Source: Oscillospiraceae bacterium (GTDB lineage: Bacteria > Bacillota > Clostridia > Oscillospirales > Oscillospiraceae). Taken from it: a stretch of DNA of 64,000 bases. The stretch lies in assembly GCA_020025295.1 (NCBI GenBank), contig JAHHSJ010000002.1, positions 1 through 64,000 of the forward strand, given 5' to 3'. The stretch's first letter is position 1, and the number at the start of each line of letters is the position of its first letter. A program made the position numbers and the translations under genes. The notes below the pieces were generated by a model. It had not been told where the DNA came from. It saw only the letters and a list, made by a program, of their open reading frames with translations, and did not search any database. Positions 18,284 through 27,049 of the stretch are shown one piece after another.

Positions 18284-18318
18284 AAACTCCGTACATTTTT
18301 GGCAAATATACGGAGTTT
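18284..18318. promoter_or_regulatory. Inverted repeat upstream of the symporter promoter
   Basis: Perfect 10-bp arms AAACTCCGTA (18284-18293) and TACGGAGTTT (18309-18318) flank 15 bp, ending 9 bp upstream of the -35 box. It could be a regulator-binding site (the TetR gene is adjacent) or the stem of a weak tetR terminator, although no T-tract follows on the - strand. Confidence 0.5.
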
Positions 18319-18377
18319 CCTTTTATTTTCAATTGTTACAGACTGTACACGATTAAGAATACTTTGAAGAAAATTTT

Positions 18378-18962
18378 TTATACTTTCAAATATCCCAGAT
18401 AGAGGGGCATCATCCGCTCCCCATAATCCCGGAGGGAGTACTCGCCGCCGGAAATGCACCAGTCATAGAGCAGACCCCGTTCGCACAGGGCATAGGACTT
18501 GACGATTTCCCCGGTGGGGAGATCCGTTCTCAACTCGCCCCGCTCCTGTCCCCGCTTGGCAATGCCCCGGAGGATGCGGTAATAGAGCCGGTTGCGGTCC
18601 AACAGGTGCTTTTCCCCCTTGGTGACCAGCTGGGCGGCGTACATCTGGCTCAGCAGGTCCACCGACACCGTGCTGTCGATCATGGCGAACAGTTCCCGGT
18701 TCAGATACATCAGCGTCTCGAAGGCGTTCTGCTCCGGGTCCAGCCCTTCCATCAGCTCCTCGTACTTGTCGTCAAACAGGTAGCTGAGGGAGGACAAAAG
18801 CGCATCCTTGCCGCTGAAATAGTGATAAAACGAACCCCGGGAGGTGCCGGAGCTTTCAATGATCTCCTCCACCGTGGTGTCCTCGTAGCCCTGCCGGTAA
18901 AACAGCTCCCAAGCCGCCGCTACGATCTTGCCCCGGGTGTTGCGTGTCTTTTTCTTTGCCAT
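18378..18962 (-). CDS. TetR/AcrR family transcriptional regulator
   Basis: The 194-residue protein has the N-terminal TetR helix-turn-helix (about residues 8-55: RGKIVAAAWELFYRQGYEDT, then IIESSGTSRGSFYHYFSGKD) and a helical C-terminal ligand-binding region. The inducer is unknown. The start at 18962 has a strong GGGGGAGGA ribosome binding site. Its neighbour downstream on the same strand is the Na+/solute symporter, a plausible target, with an inverted repeat between them. An intact -10/-35 pair lies 30-58 bp upstream of its start. Confidence 0.93.
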   Translation of the reverse strand: MAKKKTRNTRGKIVAAAWELFYRQGYEDTTVEEIIESSGTSRGSFYHYFSGKDALLSSLSYLFDDKYEELMEGLDPEQNAFETLMYLNRELFAMIDSTVSVDLLSQMYAAQLVTKGEKHLLDRNRLYYRILRGIAKRGQERGELRTDLPTGEIVKSYALCERGLLYDWCISGGEYSLRDYGERMMPLYLGYLKV

Positions 18963-18991
18963 GGTGCATCCTCCCCCATTTTCTTATCTCT

Positions 18992-19020
18992 ATTATAAAA
19001 GCTGCGCTCCGTTCCCGCAA
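18992..19020 (-). promoter_or_regulatory. Sigma-A promoter for the TetR gene
   Basis: On the - strand TTGCGG (19020-19015), a 17-bp spacer and a perfect TATAAT (18997-18992). Confidence 0.75.
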
Positions 19021-19062
19021 TCAATAAAGCACTTTTTACATGGTTTTCGGCAGTTCCTCGCA

Positions 19063-19090
19063 TTCACTTTGCATTGTGGACTGATATAAT
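19063..19090 (+). promoter_or_regulatory. Promoter for dapF-murE
   Basis: A perfect TATAAT (19085-19090) with a weak TTCACT (19063-19068) 16 bp upstream lies 38 bp before dapF. Confidence 0.6.
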
Positions 19091-19127
19091 AGAATTGTTA
19101 TGAATTGTTGATGGGAGGGTTCCTGTT

Positions 19128-19958
19128 ATGAAGTTTACCAAAATGCACGGCTGCGGCAATGACTATGTGTACATTGACTGCACGAAAACCCCTCTGCCCG
19201 ACCCGGAACACACCGCCATCGCCCTCAGTGATCGCCACTTTGGCATCGGCGGTGACGGCATCATCCTGATCTGCCCTTCCCAGACGGGAGATTTCCGCAT
19301 GGCGATGTACAACGCCGACGGCAGCGAAGGCAATATGTGCGGCAACGGCATCCGCTGTGTGGGCAAATTTGTCTACGACAAGGGGCTGACCGACAAGACC
19401 GACCTGACCATTGAAACCAAGAGCGGCTTGAAGCACCTGAAGCTGGAGGTGGAGCACGGTCTGGTGGCCCGAGTCCGGGTGGACATGGGCAAGGCTGACT
19501 GGTCCGCTGCCGCCATCCCCGTGGTGGGCATGGGCGACAGTGTGGTGGGCCGTCCGGTGGACATCGCCGGTCAGCACTGGGAAATGACCTGCGTCAGCAT
19601 GGGCAATCCCCACGCCATTGTCTGGGTGGACGATGTGGACTCCCTTCCTCTGGAGGAGCTTGGCCCTCACTTTGAGCATCACCCCATGTTCCCGGAGCGA
19701 ATCAACACGGAATTTGTCCATGTGATCGACGAGAACACGCTGGAACTGCGTGTCTGGGAGCGAGGCAGCGGCGAAACGCTGGCCTGCGGCACCGGCGCCT
19801 GCGCCAGCACGGTGGCGGCTTACCTCAATCACCGCACCGGCGCCAAGGTAAAGGTGCTGCTTCGGGGCGGTACGCTGGAAATTGAACTGGCGGAGGATGG
19901 TCATGTGTATATGACCGGCCCTGCCTGCACTGTATTTGAAGGAGAATTGACACTATGA
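19128..19958 (+). CDS. dapF: Diaminopimelate epimerase
   Basis: The 276-residue enzyme interconverts LL- and meso-diaminopimelate in the lysine and peptidoglycan pathway, without a cofactor. Both catalytic cysteines are present: Cys71 in MCGNGIRC and the partner in LACGTGACAS. The N-terminal MHGCGNDYVYID block is the family signature. Its stop overlaps the start of murE by 4 bp (ATGA), so the enzyme making meso-diaminopimelate is translationally coupled to the ligase that consumes it. The ribosome binding site is GGGAGGG. Confidence 0.97.
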   Translation: MKFTKMHGCGNDYVYIDCTKTPLPDPEHTAIALSDRHFGIGGDGIILICPSQTGDFRMAMYNADGSEGNMCGNGIRCVGKFVYDKGLTDKTDLTIETKSGLKHLKLEVEHGLVARVRVDMGKADWSAAAIPVVGMGDSVVGRPVDIAGQHWEMTCVSMGNPHAIVWVDDVDSLPLEELGPHFEHHPMFPERINTEFVHVIDENTLELRVWERGSGETLACGTGACASTVAAYLNHRTGAKVKVLLRGGTLEIELAEDGHVYMTGPACTVFEGELTL

Positions 19959-21415
19959 GAACTTTGCTGGACTTGGTCCCCAAAATGAGCTACACCCTGA
20001 TTCAGGGCAATCTGGATCGGGAGATCACCGAACTGGTCTACGATTCCCGTAAGGTCACCCCCGGCTGCATCTTTGTCTGCATCGTGGGTGCCATTTCCGA
20101 CGGTCATGACTACTTGCAGGATGTCATCGACCGGGGCGCAGTCTGCGTCGTGGTGGAGCGTGAGGTGGAAGTCCCCTCCGACATCACCGTGCTGCGGGTC
20201 AACAGCAGTCGCACCGCTCTGGCCGAGCTGTCCGCCGCTTGGTTCGGCCATCCTGCTGAGCAGCTGACCACCATCGGCATCACCGGCACCAAGGGCAAGA
20301 CCACCACCACCTACATGATCCGTGACATGATGGAGCACGCCGGCCTCAAGACCGGCCTCGTCGGCACCATCGAGGTCATCATCGGTGACGACCACATCCC
20401 CGCCGTCAACACCACCCCCGAATCCTTCCTGCTCCAGCAGTACTTCCGCCGCATGGTGGATGCCGGCATCACTCATGTGGTGATGGAGGTGTCCTCTCAG
20501 GCCCTGAAGATGGACCGTGTGGGCGGTTTCCTCTTTGACTACGGCATCTTCACCAATCTGGAAGAGGACCACATCGGCGGTGCGGAGCATCCCGACATGG
20601 CTGACTACATCTACTGCAAGAGCCTGCTCTTCCGCAAGTGCAAGCTGGGTCTCATCAACGCCGACGCCGACTATCTGGAAGGCGTGCTGGACCGCCACAC
20701 CTGCGAAATCGAGACCTTCGGCATCGAAAATCCCGCCGACCTGCGTGCCTCCGACATTCAGCGCATCAACGAGCCGGGCTATCTGGGCGTGAAGTATCAG
20801 CTCAGCGGCCTTGCCAACTACCCCGTCCGGGTGGATATTCCCGGCGACTTCACCGTCTACAACTCTCTGGTCGCCATCGCCCTGTGCCGTCATCTGGGCG
20901 TGGACACTCAGAACATCCTCTCCGCTCTGGATCAGGTGCAGGTCAAGGGCCGTCTGGAAGTGGTTCCCACTCCCGGTGACTACACCCTCATGATCGACTA
21001 CGCCCACAACGCCATGAGTCTGGAGGCTCTGCTGAAGAACATCCGCAAGTACGGCCCCAACCGCATGATCTGTATGTTCGGCTGCGGCGGCAACCGCTCC
21101 AAGGTGCGCCGCTATGAGATGGGCGAGGTTTCCTCCCGTCTGGCGGACCTGACGGTGGTCACCAGCGACAACCCCCGCAACGAGGAGCCTATGGACATCA
21201 TCAACGACATTCTGATTGGCGTCAAAAAGGCCGACGGTGCCTATGTCACCATTCCCGACCGAAAGGAAGCCATCCGCTACTGCATGGAGCACGCTCAGAG
21301 CGGCGACATCATCCTGCTGGCCGGCAAGGGACATGAGGACTATCAGGAGATCAAGGGCAAAAAGCACCACATGGATGAGCGTGAGCTGATCGCTGACATT
21401 CTGGCAGACCGCTGA
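19955..21415 (+). CDS. murE: UDP-MurNAc-tripeptide ligase, meso-diaminopimelate type
   Basis: The 486-residue Mur ligase adds the third residue of the peptidoglycan stem peptide. ATP-binding motif GITGTKGKTTTT lies near residue 109, the central domain has EVSSQAL, and the C-terminal domain carries the substrate motif DNPRNEEP. A DNPR motif is the known mark of ligases that use meso-diaminopimelate rather than lysine, which agrees with the coupled dapF. Length is normal. It stands apart from the main division and cell-wall cluster and ends at a strong terminator. Confidence 0.96.
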   Translation: MRTLLDLVPKMSYTLIQGNLDREITELVYDSRKVTPGCIFVCIVGAISDGHDYLQDVIDRGAVCVVVEREVEVPSDITVLRVNSSRTALAELSAAWFGHPAEQLTTIGITGTKGKTTTTYMIRDMMEHAGLKTGLVGTIEVIIGDDHIPAVNTTPESFLLQQYFRRMVDAGITHVVMEVSSQALKMDRVGGFLFDYGIFTNLEEDHIGGAEHPDMADYIYCKSLLFRKCKLGLINADADYLEGVLDRHTCEIETFGIENPADLRASDIQRINEPGYLGVKYQLSGLANYPVRVDIPGDFTVYNSLVAIALCRHLGVDTQNILSALDQVQVKGRLEVVPTPGDYTLMIDYAHNAMSLEALLKNIRKYGPNRMICMFGCGGNRSKVRRYEMGEVSSRLADLTVVTSDNPRNEEPMDIINDILIGVKKADGAYVTIPDRKEAIRYCMEHAQSGDIILLAGKGHEDYQEIKGKKHHMDERELIADILADR

Positions 21416-21447
21416 TTGTCTCCGTTTTTTCCACATTGACAACATAC

Positions 21448-21480
21448 AGGGCAGGCTGTCCCAAGGGGACAGCCTGCCCT
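21448..21480 (+). terminator. Terminator after murE
   Basis: A roughly 14-bp stem (AGGGCAGGCTGTCC with GGACAGCCTGCCCT) around a CAAG loop is followed by TTGTTTG. Confidence 0.85.
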
Positions 21481-21527
21481 TTGTTTGATTCAAAATTGCT
21501 GTGAAAAAACGGCGTCCGCCGCTTTAG

Positions 21528-21556
21528 TTGCAGCCCCCGACCAGTTATGTTAAGAT
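21528..21556 (+). promoter_or_regulatory. Sigma-A promoter for the LuxR-type gene
   Basis: TTGCAG (21528-21533), a 17-bp spacer and TAAGAT (21551-21556). Confidence 0.65.
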
Positions 21557-21636
21557 ATAGCTAAATCATCTTATCTCGTATTTCGGTTTCTTTAATATTT
21601 GCAGGAAAATTCAGAAAATGGGAGGTATATTGTGCC

Positions 21637-22620
21637 ATGATTGTGCTGGAATTGGGATACAACTTACTTTTATCCTTCATGTTTGCATTTCTTGCCGCCT
21701 CCTTTCTGATCTTGTACCGGAAAGCGAAAAAACCGCTGCATCTTTGGCTTTCGGTGACTTTTTTCCTATTTCTTCTGGATGATACCTTCCTCTACATTTC
21801 CCAGATTCTGTTCTATCTGGCGGAGCGCCCTCCGCACTTTTTGATTTCCGGCGGTCCCGTGGAGCGGATTATTTCCTTTGCCACGCTGTTTGCCTATCTC
21901 ATGGTGGTGGACACCGAAACCGGACACAAAACCAGCCGGAGGAAACAAGTTATCACGCTGGTTCTTTGTGCGCTCCTGATCGTCTATTCCTTCTACGGGC
22001 TTTCCGATCGAACCACCCAGATTGTCACCTGTCTGGCTCTGGAGTTGTGGTGTGCGTTGCTTTTTGCACAGGGTGCCTGGCGGCTGCACACGCATCCGGA
22101 GCTGTCTGACGAACCTCAATACATCGCCGTCTGGAAATGGTCCTTTGTGGCGCTGAGCCTTCTCTCCCTGCTAGCCGGTCTGGAGTTTACCGTTGCCGCA
22201 CTTTATCCCCAGCACAGCGTTCAGCTGATTTTACACCTTCCCACCCGGCGGCTCGTCTTTATTGAGGTGCTCAGCATCCTTTCCTCTGTGTTGTGTGCGT
22301 GCTACCTCAACCGGGAGTCCACCGATCTCTTTCTTTCCAGCAAACAGCCGGACTCCGCTGCCCAACGGATGGAAAAGCTGTTTCCCATTTTGGTGATGCG
22401 GTACGGTCTGACCCGACGGGAACTGGATGTGCTGGCGGACATCCTCGCCGGTAAGACCGGGCAGGAAATCGGCGAACATCTGTCCATCTCGCCGGGTACG
22501 GTAAAGGCACACAAGCACAACATTTTCCAAAAAACCGACAGCGGCAACATTCAGGAGCTGCTTGCTCTCATCTCCTGCATCGAACAGTCCGAGAGCAGCA
22601 CCTCGAACCCCGCTGAGTAG
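21637..22620 (+). CDS. Seven-TM membrane regulator with LuxR-type DNA-binding domain
   Basis: The 327-residue protein has seven predicted membrane segments in residues 1-225, beginning with LSFMFAFLAASFLILYR and ending with the segment containing LSILSSVLCACYL. A LuxR/GerE helix-turn-helix follows at about 255-315 (LTRRELDVLADILAGKTGQE, LSISPGTVKAHKHNIFQK). No receiver or PAS domain is visible. The sensory signal must come through the membrane part, as in other membrane-bound one-component regulators of gut Actinobacteria and Clostridia. It starts at the ATG at 21637 behind GGAGGT. The gene directly downstream encodes a secreted M14-type peptidase with its own promoter, a possible target. Confidence 0.85.
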   Translation: MIVLELGYNLLLSFMFAFLAASFLILYRKAKKPLHLWLSVTFFLFLLDDTFLYISQILFYLAERPPHFLISGGPVERIISFATLFAYLMVVDTETGHKTSRRKQVITLVLCALLIVYSFYGLSDRTTQIVTCLALELWCALLFAQGAWRLHTHPELSDEPQYIAVWKWSFVALSLLSLLAGLEFTVAALYPQHSVQLILHLPTRRLVFIEVLSILSSVLCACYLNRESTDLFLSSKQPDSAAQRMEKLFPILVMRYGLTRRELDVLADILAGKTGQEIGEHLSISPGTVKAHKHNIFQKTDSGNIQELLALISCIEQSESSTSNPAE

Positions 22621-22680
22621 ATCCGATGAGTGCAAGAAAAGCACTCCGGACAAGGACGGATCACGCATAAGGAACAATCA

Positions 22681-22723
22681 AAGACTCCGCAAGCCATCGG
22701 ACAAAGAAGGCTTGCGGAGTCTT
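22681..22723 (+). terminator. Terminator after the LuxR-type gene
   Basis: A 15-bp perfect stem (AAGACTCCGCAAGCC with GGCTTGCGGAGTCTT) runs into TTTTCTG. Confidence 0.9.
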
Positions 22724-23002
22724 TTTTCTGTCTGTTTCGTCGTTCCACTTTTCTTGTTCTCGGTTCGCCTTTTTCCTGCGCTTGTACTTCCATTTCGGTT
22801 CCGCAGGCCACTTCGTTCTTCTTATAAACCGTCTAAACCGTCATTTTAACCAAATTCAGTTCCATTTTCTTCCTAAAATCCGCATTTTCCAGCGATTGAC
22901 TTCTCAAAACTCGGTGCTAAAATGTATACAATTCGCCCGGGTTACAACACTTGTAAGCGGACGGATCGTGTGAGAGAAAAAAGAAAAAGAAAGGTGGTCA
23001 CT
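22724..23002 (+). promoter_or_regulatory. Intergenic region with promoter for the M14 peptidase gene
   Basis: The first 170 bases are pyrimidine-rich and show no gene. TTGACT (22896-22901), a 16-bp spacer and TAAAAT (22918-22923) make a strong promoter, leaving a leader of about 70 nt. AAAGGTGG at 22991-22998 is the ribosome binding site. Confidence 0.7.
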
Positions 23003-26000
23003 ATGAAAAAAACTTCCTTAGCAAAGCGGTTGCTGGCAGTTTGTCTGGCAATTGCGATGTTCGCAACCTTAGTTGGCTGCGGACCGAAGAATCCCCCTGC
23101 GGATTCCGGTGCAGCGGAAACGGGAAGCACATTCCTGAACACGACCGGCGATGATGGTGCAAACTACATTAGTTTGACCGACGCCCGTAGTTTCAAGGCT
23201 GTGATTCCCATTGACAAGACGGAAGACGAAGCCAAAGCCCTTGCAGACAAGGTTTTCTGGTCTTTGGATCGCGATCCCAACCTTGTCTACTCCGATGAAA
23301 CGCTTTACCCCTATCAGAACCAAGGCGGTGAACTGGATCGATGGCTTTGCTCCGATGGCGAAACTCCGCTGTTCTCCAATGTGGCCACTGCGGTGGAAAC
23401 GGTGGACGGCAAGGTTTGTCTGGTTGTCACCTTTGACAACACCGTTTACTTCTACGATCAGAATTGGGAAACCGAAGAGTGGTTTGAGGACCCCAGCGTT
23501 CCTCACTACAACGGCGGCGCATTCATTGATGACTGCGGTTACTTCAATCTGACCGCCACTCTGGACGGCACCGCTCTTGGCACCACTCCGGTGAAAATCG
23601 TCCCCTACGATGATTACAACACCATGCCCGAGATCTACGAAGAGCTGGACGAGATGGTAACCTACGCCGCAGACAAGACCGACCTCTATGTGGAAAAGTT
23701 CTCCATGGGCAAGAGCGCCGGTGACTACGGTCTGGAAGCCTTGGATATGCCTTACCTCATCGTTGCAAGAGATAAGGAAGCCGTCGAACACTGGAAGGCC
23801 ATCCGTGAGGAGGCTACCACGGACCCCGAAGCTCTGCTGGCAAAGCTGGAAAACGGCGAGCTGGGCGACTATCAGGTTCCTGTTATGTACTCCAATGTCC
23901 ACGCAAACGAAGTGGCTGCTGCCGACGGCATCATGAAGTTCGCATGGATGCTGCTGGAGTCCGCCGCCGGCGATAAGACCATCGACTACGACAAGCTGAC
24001 CGGCTTCACCGAGGAAGGCGAGGCTCAGCTGAAGGAGCAGATGGGCGAGCAGGGCGTGGAAGGCAGCGTTGCCGTTCCCGATCTGGTGAAGGACACTGCC
24101 ACCTATCTGGGCTGGCTGCGTGAGGACGGCGTGTCTGTTTCCGACAAGGTCGATCTGGAGAAGTATTACACCTCTGAGACCGACACGGTCAAGCTGGACG
24201 AACTGCTGGACAACATCTTCTTCATTCTGGTTCCCGAGGAAAATGTGGAAGGCCGTACCTATCTTTGTCGTACCTCTTCCGGCGGCATGGACCTGAACCG
24301 TGATAACTCCTTCCAGACTCAGGCTGAGACTCAGAATATGGCTCACCTGATTGCAGACTGGAACCCCGTCAGCTTGGTGGAATTCCACGGCCGTATCGAA
24401 CAGTTCCAGTGCGAGCCCTGCGATCCCCCTCATGAGCCCAACTTTGAATACGATCTGCTGGCAAAGCATCTGATGCCCGGCGGCGAAGCTTTGGGCATTG
24501 CTGCTATCACCAACAACGACAGCTTCAACAGCTATGTGATCCCCCAGCGCGATTATCTGAGCTACAACGGCAACAAGACCGAGGATGGCAAGGATCAGAC
24601 CCAGTGGTTCAACCCTTGGGATGATATGTCCACCAGCTACACTCCCCAGTACTCCATGCTTCAGGGCACTGTGGCTTACACTTGCGAGCTCCCTGCCTAC
24701 AACGATGATACGGTCCGTGCCGCTGCCTACGGCATCGTGGGCCAGAGCGATTACATCGCTGAAAACAAGGACGGTTACCTCGCCGCTCAGGCCGAGATCT
24801 TCAAGCGCGGCGTGAACAACGAAAACTCCGACGAATATGATAAGGTCGGCCAGTGGCTGTGCGACCAGTACGATGAGGAAGGCGCAGAAATCAATCTGTT
24901 CCGTCCTGAGTACGATGGCGAAGGCCAGAACGGCAACTTCTACCCCGAGTGCTATGTCATTCCCTTGGACGGCGAGCATCAGAAGAACCTGCCTGCCGCC
25001 AAGGAGATGCTGGATTATCTGGCCCGCAACGATGTCAAGGTCATGAGCGCAAAGGAAGCCTTTACCTATGACGGTGTGGAGTATCCTGCCGGCACCGCAG
25101 TGGTTTCCATGTATCAGGCAAAGCGTTCCGTGGCAAACGGCATGCTGTACAAGGGCACCTACATCACCAGCTGGCCCATCCTGTACTCGGAAGGCATTAC
25201 CGCATTCAACAAGACCCGTGGCTTTGATATGGCTACCTGCGCAGAGCCTGCTGCTTACGAGACGATTGCCGCCGTCTGCGAAGTGACCGACCAGTGGGAT
25301 GTGAAGTCCTACTTCACCGGCACCGAGGGCGACAAGGTGATCCTGAGCAATGCTTCCGAGGATTCTACCGCCGCCGTGAACGAGCTGCTGAAGGCCGGCA
25401 AATCGGTCGGCATGATTCTGGGCGGCGAAACCAAGGGCTCCTTCCTCCTCGACTTTGCCGATTGGAAGACCGTTTCCGAGAAGTATATCCTTTCCGGTGA
25501 GGGTGTGACCGCAGAAGAGGCTCCTCTGACTGTGGCTATCACCAAATCTCCTGTCCTATACATCTGCGGCAAGCCTGAACCCAACGAGGAAGGCTTTGTC
25601 CTGACGACCATGATCGACTGGAACTCCCACGAGTACAACTACGACCGTCAGGCCATGCGTATGCTGGGCTTCGATGTGACCGATAATGCTGCTGAGGCAG
25701 ACCTGATTATCGGTAACTGCCCTCTGGACGACGCCGCTGTGGAAGCCATTCAGGCCGGCACTCCTTACATGGGTTATGGCCCCTACGCTTCTACCTCCGC
25801 TCAGGAGCATCTCTTTGATGTCGACCAGCTGTCTTGGAACAGCGCAAGCGAAATGGCAATGGACGCTCTGGGCTTCGTCACCTATCCGGAGCACTCTATG
25901 GTCACTGCCAGCTACGCCGCTGAGGGCGATGACATTCTGTACGGCTTTGGCACCGGCTACTTCGAGACCATTCCCGAGGGCGCCAAGGTTCTGGTTCAGA

Positions 26001-26287
26001 TGGATCCCACCAAGGCTCCTCTGGAAGGCTTCATGCCTGCCGGCGACGAGAACAACAACGAGGAATTCCTGAAGTCCGTTCAGGCCTTTGCATACAAGGG
26101 CAAGGGCGCAGACGGAGTCGATCTGGATGTGGTTCTCTTCGGCAACACTCTGACCAACAAGGTCCACCAGCGTGATGAGTTCAACTTCATCTCCAACACC
26201 GCCTTCTCCCATGTGACGGGCGATGTGGTTGCCGGTGCAGCAACGACGGCGGAAGAAACCGAGCTGCTGAACTCTTTGGGTAAGTAA
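23003..26287 (+). CDS. Large M14-type zinc carboxypeptidase lipoprotein
   Basis: The 1,094-residue protein starts with a lipoprotein signal peptide (KKTSLAKRLLAVCLAIAM) and a lipobox ending LVGC, giving acylation at the Cys near residue 29. The M14 domain shows the zinc pair His300 and Glu303 in NVHANEVAAAD, a third ligand His462 in LVEFHG, and a catalytic-type Glu562 in YTCELPAYN. Roughly 450 residues follow the catalytic region and resemble a glutamine-amidotransferase-like or accessory fold only loosely. It should act on peptides or peptidoglycan fragments outside the cell. The protein is acidic and rich in Asp, Glu and Tyr. Adjacent to a 7-TM LuxR-type regulator. The substrate is unknown. 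Confidence 0.85.
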   Translation: MKKTSLAKRLLAVCLAIAMFATLVGCGPKNPPADSGAAETGSTFLNTTGDDGANYISLTDARSFKAVIPIDKTEDEAKALADKVFWSLDRDPNLVYSDETLYPYQNQGGELDRWLCSDGETPLFSNVATAVETVDGKVCLVVTFDNTVYFYDQNWETEEWFEDPSVPHYNGGAFIDDCGYFNLTATLDGTALGTTPVKIVPYDDYNTMPEIYEELDEMVTYAADKTDLYVEKFSMGKSAGDYGLEALDMPYLIVARDKEAVEHWKAIREEATTDPEALLAKLENGELGDYQVPVMYSNVHANEVAAADGIMKFAWMLLESAAGDKTIDYDKLTGFTEEGEAQLKEQMGEQGVEGSVAVPDLVKDTATYLGWLREDGVSVSDKVDLEKYYTSETDTVKLDELLDNIFFILVPEENVEGRTYLCRTSSGGMDLNRDNSFQTQAETQNMAHLIADWNPVSLVEFHGRIEQFQCEPCDPPHEPNFEYDLLAKHLMPGGEALGIAAITNNDSFNSYVIPQRDYLSYNGNKTEDGKDQTQWFNPWDDMSTSYTPQYSMLQGTVAYTCELPAYNDDTVRAAAYGIVGQSDYIAENKDGYLAAQAEIFKRGVNNENSDEYDKVGQWLCDQYDEEGAEINLFRPEYDGEGQNGNFYPECYVIPLDGEHQKNLPAAKEMLDYLARNDVKVMSAKEAFTYDGVEYPAGTAVVSMYQAKRSVANGMLYKGTYITSWPILYSEGITAFNKTRGFDMATCAEPAAYETIAAVCEVTDQWDVKSYFTGTEGDKVILSNASEDSTAAVNELLKAGKSVGMILGGETKGSFLLDFADWKTVSEKYILSGEGVTAEEAPLTVAITKSPVLYICGKPEPNEEGFVLTTMIDWNSHEYNYDRQAMRMLGFDVTDNAAEADLIIGNCPLDDAAVEAIQAGTPYMGYGPYASTSAQEHLFDVDQLSWNSASEMAMDALGFVTYPEHSMVTASYAAEGDDILYGFGTGYFETIPEGAKVLVQMDPTKAPLEGFMPAGDENNNEEFLKSVQAFAYKGKGADGVDLDVVLFGNTLTNKVHQRDEFNFISNTAFSHVTGDVVAGAATTAEETELLNSLGK

Positions 26288-26320
26288 GTTTCCCGCTGCA
26301 ACTCATAACGCATAAAACGG

Positions 26321-26360
26321 CGCCCCGCCAAATTCTCTTTCGAGAGGGTTCGGCGGGGCG
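26321..26360 (+). terminator. Terminator after the M14 gene
   Basis: CGCCCCGCC (26321-26329) pairs with GGCGGGGCG (26352-26360), with an inner CTC/GAG extension, then TTTTTTAG. The inverse orientation could serve the small - strand gene. Confidence 0.85.
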
Positions 26361-26403
26361 TTTTTTAGTTCAGCGGAGCGTCAGGCTCTGTTTTCACGGG
26401 AAT

Positions 26404-26586
26404 TTACCGATCGACCCGCTCAATTTCCTTCTGCGGCGCCGTTTCTACGGGTTCTGCACCCAAGTGGAACCGATCTGCGTGCTTGGCAGACACCGGCCCG
26501 TGGGTACAGTCCGGAGTCAGCTCCCCGGCGAACTCCTCTCGCTGGGTGTGGAATTTCGGCGCTGTGTCCATCTTTTTTCGTTTCAT
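26404..26586 (-). CDS. Small hydrophilic protein of unknown function (60 aa)
   Basis: I do not recognise this 60-residue product. It begins MKRKKMDTAPKFHTQREEF, is charged, has a single Cys and no membrane segment. Support for reality is a strong ribosome binding site (AGGAAGGTGAT, 5 nt before the ATG at 26586) and its place in an otherwise empty gap between two terminated genes. It is encoded opposite to the flanking peptidase and ferredoxin genes. A clear -10/-35 pair was not found upstream. Short length leaves room for a chance reading frame. Confidence 0.55.
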   Translation of the reverse strand: MKRKKMDTAPKFHTQREEFAGELTPDCTHGPVSAKHADRFHLGAEPVETAPQKEIERVDR

Positions 26587-26645
26587 GCCATCACCTTCCT
26601 GCTTCTATTCTGTCCCTTTTTCCCTTGGAAATACACGCCACCCTC

Positions 26646-26673
26646 TTGCATTCCTGCGATTCCATGTTATAAT
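26646..26673 (+). promoter_or_regulatory. Sigma-A promoter for the ferredoxin gene
   Basis: TTGCAT (26646-26651), a 16-bp spacer and a perfect TATAAT (26668-26673). A small hairpin (CCCCAG 26691-26696 with CTGGGG 26701-26706) sits in the short leader just before the ribosome binding site. Confidence 0.75.
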
Positions 26674-26726
26674 ATCCCCGAGGAAATAGCCCCCAGGTCA
26701 CTGGGGAGATTTATGGAGGTACGAAT

Positions 26727-26897
26727 ATGGCTTACAAGATTTCTGATTCCTGCATCATGTGCGGCGCTTGCGAGAGCGTTTGCCCCGTTGGCGCTATCAG
26801 CGCTGGCGACACCCAGTATGTGATCGACGCTGACGCTTGCATCGAGTGCGGCGCTTGCGCCGGCACCTGCCCCGTGGGTGCTCCCGATCAGGAGTAA
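26727..26897 (+). CDS. 2[4Fe-4S] ferredoxin
   Basis: This 56-residue clostridial-type ferredoxin has two complete cluster motifs: CIMCGACESVCPVG (residues 9-22) and CIECGACAGTCPVG (38-51). It is a soluble low-potential electron carrier and could supply the electrons needed by enzymes such as the dehydratase activator encoded at 4.4 kb, though no direct link is visible. It starts at the ATG at 26727 behind ATGGAGGT and is monocistronic, with its own promoter and terminator, which fits high expression. Confidence 0.97.
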   Translation: MAYKISDSCIMCGACESVCPVGAISAGDTQYVIDADACIECGACAGTCPVGAPDQE

Positions 26898-26908
26898 TTC
26901 CAATCAAT

Positions 26909-26942
26909 AAAAGCAGAGCGGTTTTTTTACCGCTCTGCTTTT
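26909..26942 (+). terminator. Terminator after the ferredoxin gene
   Basis: AAAAGCAGAGCGG pairs perfectly with CCGCTCTGCTTTT around a T-rich loop, then ATTTTTG. Confidence 0.9.
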
Positions 26943-27049
26943 ATTTTTGCCCGGTTTTCCACACCCCATACGGGGAAAACCGGCGTTTCTCCGCTCCCTA
27001 GGTTTCCCGTTGATTGATACCGGGCCATATTCTCCACAAACCGACGCAA

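Noticed and set aside
16689..18332. Longer start for the symporter at 18332
   Set aside because: The extension would begin upstream of the promoter at 18247-18275 and encode a non-family N terminus.
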